A stretch of 64,000 nucleotides of DNA, taken from assembly GCA_009767595.1 (NCBI GenBank), contig VSDK01013940.1:40125-104124 (forward strand), written 5' to 3'. The translations under genes and the position numbers were made by a program. The DNA comes from Symbiodinium kawagutii (Eukaryota; Sar; Dinophyceae; Suessiales; Symbiodiniaceae). The notes beneath the pieces are model-generated. The model saw only the letters and a program-made list of their open reading frames with translations, had not been told where the DNA came from and ran no database searches. This document shows, piece after piece, positions 61,001 to 64,000 of the stretch; the stretch's first letter is position 1, and each line of letters starts with the position of its first letter.

Positions 61001-61331
61001 GGTGATGGAGAATGATGTAGACTGATGTAGGATGATGTAGGGTGATGTAGAATGATGAACAATGATGTCGGATGATGTAGCATGATGTCAAATGATGTAG
61101 AATGATATAAGATGATTTGGGATGATGTAGAATGAGGTAGGATGAGGTAGAATGTTGCAGAATCGTGTAGAATGATGTAGAATGATGTAGGATGATGTAG
61201 AATGATGTAGCATGATGTCAAATGCTGTAGAATGATGTAGGATGATGTAGAATGATGTATGATGAGGTAGAATGATGTAGAATGAGGTAGAATGATGTAG
61301 AACGATGTAGAATGATGTACAATGATGTAGT
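52018..61331. repeat. 9.3-kb satellite of a 10-bp unit (GATGTAGAAT)
   Basis: About 930 tandem decamers near GATGTAGAAT. The left part (52.0-57.8 kb) is more varied (GATGTTGAAT, GATGTGGAAT, GATGCTGAAT, GATGTAGAGT). The right part (57.8-61.3 kb) is more uniform (GATGTAGGAT/GATGTAGAAT). Because 10 is not divisible by three, all three minus-strand frames read the same decapeptide ILHHSTSFYI. They stay open for hundreds of codons, the longest from 60,115 to 58,547, while the plus strand hits TGA/TAG constantly. I regard those frames as artefacts. The array starts about 370 bp from the nearest exon candidate. Confidence 0.97.
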
Positions 61332-61495
61332 GTTGGGAGAAAAGCCATGGGGGCGGACTTGGCTCTGTGTTCTTGGCTCCGGGCGCTGAGATCTGCACCT
61401 CAAAGGCACAGCCAAAAGGGGTCAACACCTCGTCCCTTCATGCGATTCGAAGCCGAACTTTACAGAACTTGTCTTTACTTTATATTTCACCTTAC

Positions 61496-61592
61496 GTTTA
61501 AGTTCTTCAAAAGTACCAAGTTGACTTGTCTTTTCTTCATGCAATTTGGAAGCACCTTGGGACAATTCCTTCACGTGCACCGTGTCTGGGCC
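61496..61592 (-). CDS. Single well-bordered exon, function unknown
   Basis: The 97-nt exon lies between the acceptor CTGCCTTCTTACAG and donor GTAAGG. Its frame reads DTVHVKELSQGASKLHEEK, then TSQLGTFEELKRK. An overlapping frame continues upstream to an ATG at 61,658 (MASLDESAVCHLCLTEAAAF), so the acceptor could instead lie inside a longer first exon. Helical, charged composition. No family recognised. Confidence 0.4.
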
Positions 61593-61599
61593 CTGTAAG

Positions 61600-62090
61600 A
61601 AGGCAGCGGCCTCCGTCAAACACAAGTGGCACACCGCGCTTTCATCAAGTGATGCCATCTATGGCCATCTATGGCCATCCCTGGCCATGATTCGAGGGAG
61701 GAACTTGTTTGGGGAAGCTTTTTTGTTATGTTGGTATTGTTGACCTTTGGGGATGTTTTGCTATGCTGTGCGCTTTCGTTTGCTGCACTTCCCTGGGTGT
61801 TTTCTGGATTGATCTTGGAGACACCCCCGTGCAATTTGCAGGAAGTTGGAAGCAATACCTTTGATTTACACGATATTTGCAGCATTCTGGGAGTAAACTC
61901 TCTCCTATTCTTTGTGAAGCGTCTTGGAAGCAACCCCTCTTGAATTGCTTGTAGCATGGTGGAGTAACACCAACACCTCGCATCGTGTTTGCAGCATGGT
62001 TGTTACATGTACAATGTATTGAGGCTTCCCGCCAAAGTTTGCAACCTCTGACTCGGTGAAGTTTCATGAAGTTTCAAACTTTGAGTCAGA
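61600..62090. other. Uncertain stretch
   Basis: Plus and minus frames are both open in places without clear splice sites. TTTGCAGCAT-type words recur at about 61,875 and 61,990 with related flanks, hinting at a small duplication. Confidence 0.3.
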
Positions 62091-62099
62091 AGAAGTAGG

Positions 62100-62295
62100 G
62101 TGGAGCAGGTGGAGCAGGTGGAGCATTGGGTCACAGCGGTTTGTCGCAGTCCTTGTTGTCCTCGTGCTTGTCCTTGTCCTCCTTGGCGTGGTCATCGTTG
62201 CCCTCCTCCTTCTTGTCGTTGTCGTTGTTGTCGTGGTGGGTCGTCAGCTGTTGTCATTCTGTTGTTTCTGGTCTTGTTGGTAGTGATGGTGGTTG
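62100..62295. repeat. GTGGAGCAG repeats and G/T-rich tract
   Basis: Three tandem GTGGAGCAG units at 62,101-62,127, then a T/G-rich tract of CTTGTCCT and GTTGTTGTCG words. Open frames are low in complexity. Confidence 0.7.
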
Positions 62296-62394
62296 TCATG
62301 GTTGTTTGTCGTTTACTATGCCCGGACGAGGAAGTCAGTGCAATCATAAAACCGACCATGAAACACTTTGAGACGCCGCGTATTCAGGAAGTCA

Positions 62395-62550
62395 GAGCGG
62401 AGAGTGCACCAGAAGGTAAAAACACAATGGAGTCGCAACATCCAGCATGCCGCTGGTGTTCGAATTCCCACTGTTACAAGTCCCCTTTGCAAGTCCTGCC
62501 CCTGCCAATCCCTTGGGGACCGATGTTGTAGCCTTTCTTCTTGGACGCCG
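62395..62550 (-). CDS. Weak exon candidate
   Basis: The minus frame reads KATTSVPKGLAGAGLAKGTC, then SGNSNTSGMLDVATPL. The acceptor is unclear and overlapping frames are also open. Low confidence. Confidence 0.22.
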
Positions 62551-63119
62551 GCATGCCACTTTTTGAGCACTTATGAACATATTATTGTTGCAAATGATCA
62601 ATATTGACACGATTAACATGTATGATTTGTGAAGCTTCTCCTAATGGCACAGCAGTTTTCTCACAGGAATGCTAGGCGCAACCATAGACAACAAGAAAAA
62701 ATACGTGCCAAGCAGTTTTGGGACAATCTGAAGCATAGAATTTGTCTACAACAATGACTAGCAAAGTAAACATCACAAACTAAACATAGAACTATTCACT
62801 CTCGAGATGCTAAAACAACTTGAGAAAGGGGGACACGAAAGGTAGGCATCACAAGAGAACATAACAAGAATGTAAGTGGTTGTTATTATTGGCAGGCACG
62901 GTTATCAGTGTTGTGTTAACATGCAAACTATGTAATTGTGGTTGTATTGCTTGCGTTGTTGTGGTGGCCTTGGGTGTTCTGGTTGGCTTAGCTTGGTATA
63001 TCATGGTGGTTGCGGTTGGCGTGTTGGTAAGGGGTAGCAGAAATAAACAAAATAAGAAACCCAGAGGCAAAAAGGGCTAGATGAAGTACATGGATTGCAG
63101 ACCGATCCAAGAATGGAAC

Positions 63120-63990
63120 GAGGGAGGTGCGGTGTGTTCATCTGTTGGTTTTCTTGCGGGTGGCATCTTTTTGGCTGGTGATTTGGCAGGGCGGTGTGCC
63201 TTGTGGTGCTTTTGATTGCTGGTGTTTTTTTTTGTTTCTGCGGGTCGGTGTTTTGATTGCCGGTAATTTGCGCGGCGGATTTTTGAGGAACATTTTGTTT
63301 TGTTCACTGGCAGGCTTGTTTGCTGTTGTTTTCTTAATTTTTTTGTGCTGGCGCTTTAGGCGGTCGCTGTTTTGGTGTTTTTGCTGGTCTGCGTTGGTGT
63401 TTTTGTTTGCTGCCGTGGGTAGGTAATTTTGTTTGCCGGCATTGCGGGCCGATGTGTTTGTGAGCAAGTGGTGTTTTTGTGACCTGTTTTGTGTTGGTGT
63501 TTGGGTCTGCTGGTGCCATGGTTTCTCGTATGTTTGTAGGGTGGTATTTTTTTGGATGTTGTTGGGGCTGGGGGTTGGGACTTCTTGTAGCTAGTGTATT
63601 TTTGTTGCAATTTTGGTCAGCTGGTGTTTTTTGTTTGCCAGTGTCCTTGTCTGCTGGCGGGTTTGCTGGCGGCGTGTTTGTGCGGTAGAATAGTTCGGCG
63701 CTGGTGTTTTGAGAGCTGCACACGGGAACAAGAAAAACAAAAAAATATCACAAAAAAATACGGAAAAAAAGGAAAAAACACCCCAAAGAAAAAACACCAG
63801 CATCGAGAAAACACCAAGAAAACACCCGAAGAAACGAAAACAAACCTATATAGAGAAAAAACATGCTAGAGAAAACGGCGGCAGAGAAACACGCCGCCAA
63901 GGAAGTACACCACCTTAAAAAAAATCCCAAAAGAAAAAAAACGCGAACAAAGGAAAAACGCCGGCAGAGACAAAAATCACCAAACAAACG
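63120..63990. repeat. G/T-rich array switching to A/C-rich at about 63,715
   Basis: The plus strand carries GCTGGTGTTTTTTT- and GCTGGCGGGTTTG-like words from 63,120 to about 63,710, then AAAAAACACC, AACACCAGC and GCGGCAGAGAAACAC words to 63,990. The right half read in reverse complement shows the same words (GCTGGTGTTTTTT, GGCGGCGTGTTT), so the two halves form a degenerate inverted arrangement. The window ends within or just after it. Confidence 0.65.
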
Positions 63991-64000
63991 ACCAGGAACG

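Noticed and set aside
1..64000. CRISPR arrays, bacterial operons, ribosome binding sites
   Set aside because: The tandem repeats have no spacer structure, and the sequence is eukaryotic in character.

Overview
The window looks like nuclear DNA of a dinoflagellate, most likely of the Symbiodiniaceae type. The grounds are long non-coding stretches packed with micro- and minisatellites, short exon-like islands bounded by GT-AG, GC-AG and GA-AG sites, a short tract of degenerate plant-type (CCCTAAA) telomere units, and a retroelement whose Gag, reverse transcriptase, methyltransferase-like and recombinase domains resemble dinoflagellate retroelement proteins I know. The organism call is inference. 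I found no rRNA, tRNA, spliced-leader gene or CRISPR array.

Layout. 1-9.7 kb: minus-strand exon islands, an interstitial telomere-like tract (4.14 kb), and a trinucleotide array broken by a 137-base assembly gap (5,421-5,557). 9.7-10.1 kb: a strand switch, then a small plus-strand exon cluster to about 11.5 kb. 12,475-18,670: a 6.2-kb minus-strand tyrosine-recombinase (DIRS/PAT/Ngaro-like) retrotransposon. It has split direct repeats (A1, B1, A2, B2) and decayed gag, RT, cytosine-methyltransferase-like, RNase H and recombinase regions. 19-31.6 kb: further minus-strand exon islands, a four-copy tandem repeat of about 200 bp (23.1-24.0 kb), a GAT array (25.4 kb) and two minisatellites (about 30 kb). 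31,900-33,195: an almost intact BspA-like leucine-rich-repeat gene with one in-frame stop. 34-38.6 kb: minus-strand exon islands. 39,507-41,269: a nine-exon fragment of an ADP-ribosylglycohydrolase (J1-crystallin type) gene whose exons join in frame. 43-51.7 kb: more minus-strand exon islands, a multi-pass membrane ORF (47 kb), and 12-bp and 41-bp minisatellites. 52.0-61.3 kb: a 9.3-kb satellite of a 10-bp unit near GATGTAGAAT. 61.4-64 kb: one good exon and a G/T-rich to A/C-rich strand-switch array at the window end.

Nearly all credible exons lie on the minus strand, as expected for unidirectional dinoflagellate gene arrays. Only the ADP-ribosylglycohydrolase, the LRR protein and the retroelement domains can be named with some confidence. 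The other exon islands are listed as clusters. Whether islands within a cluster belong to one gene is not established, and their boundaries are by-eye splice predictions.
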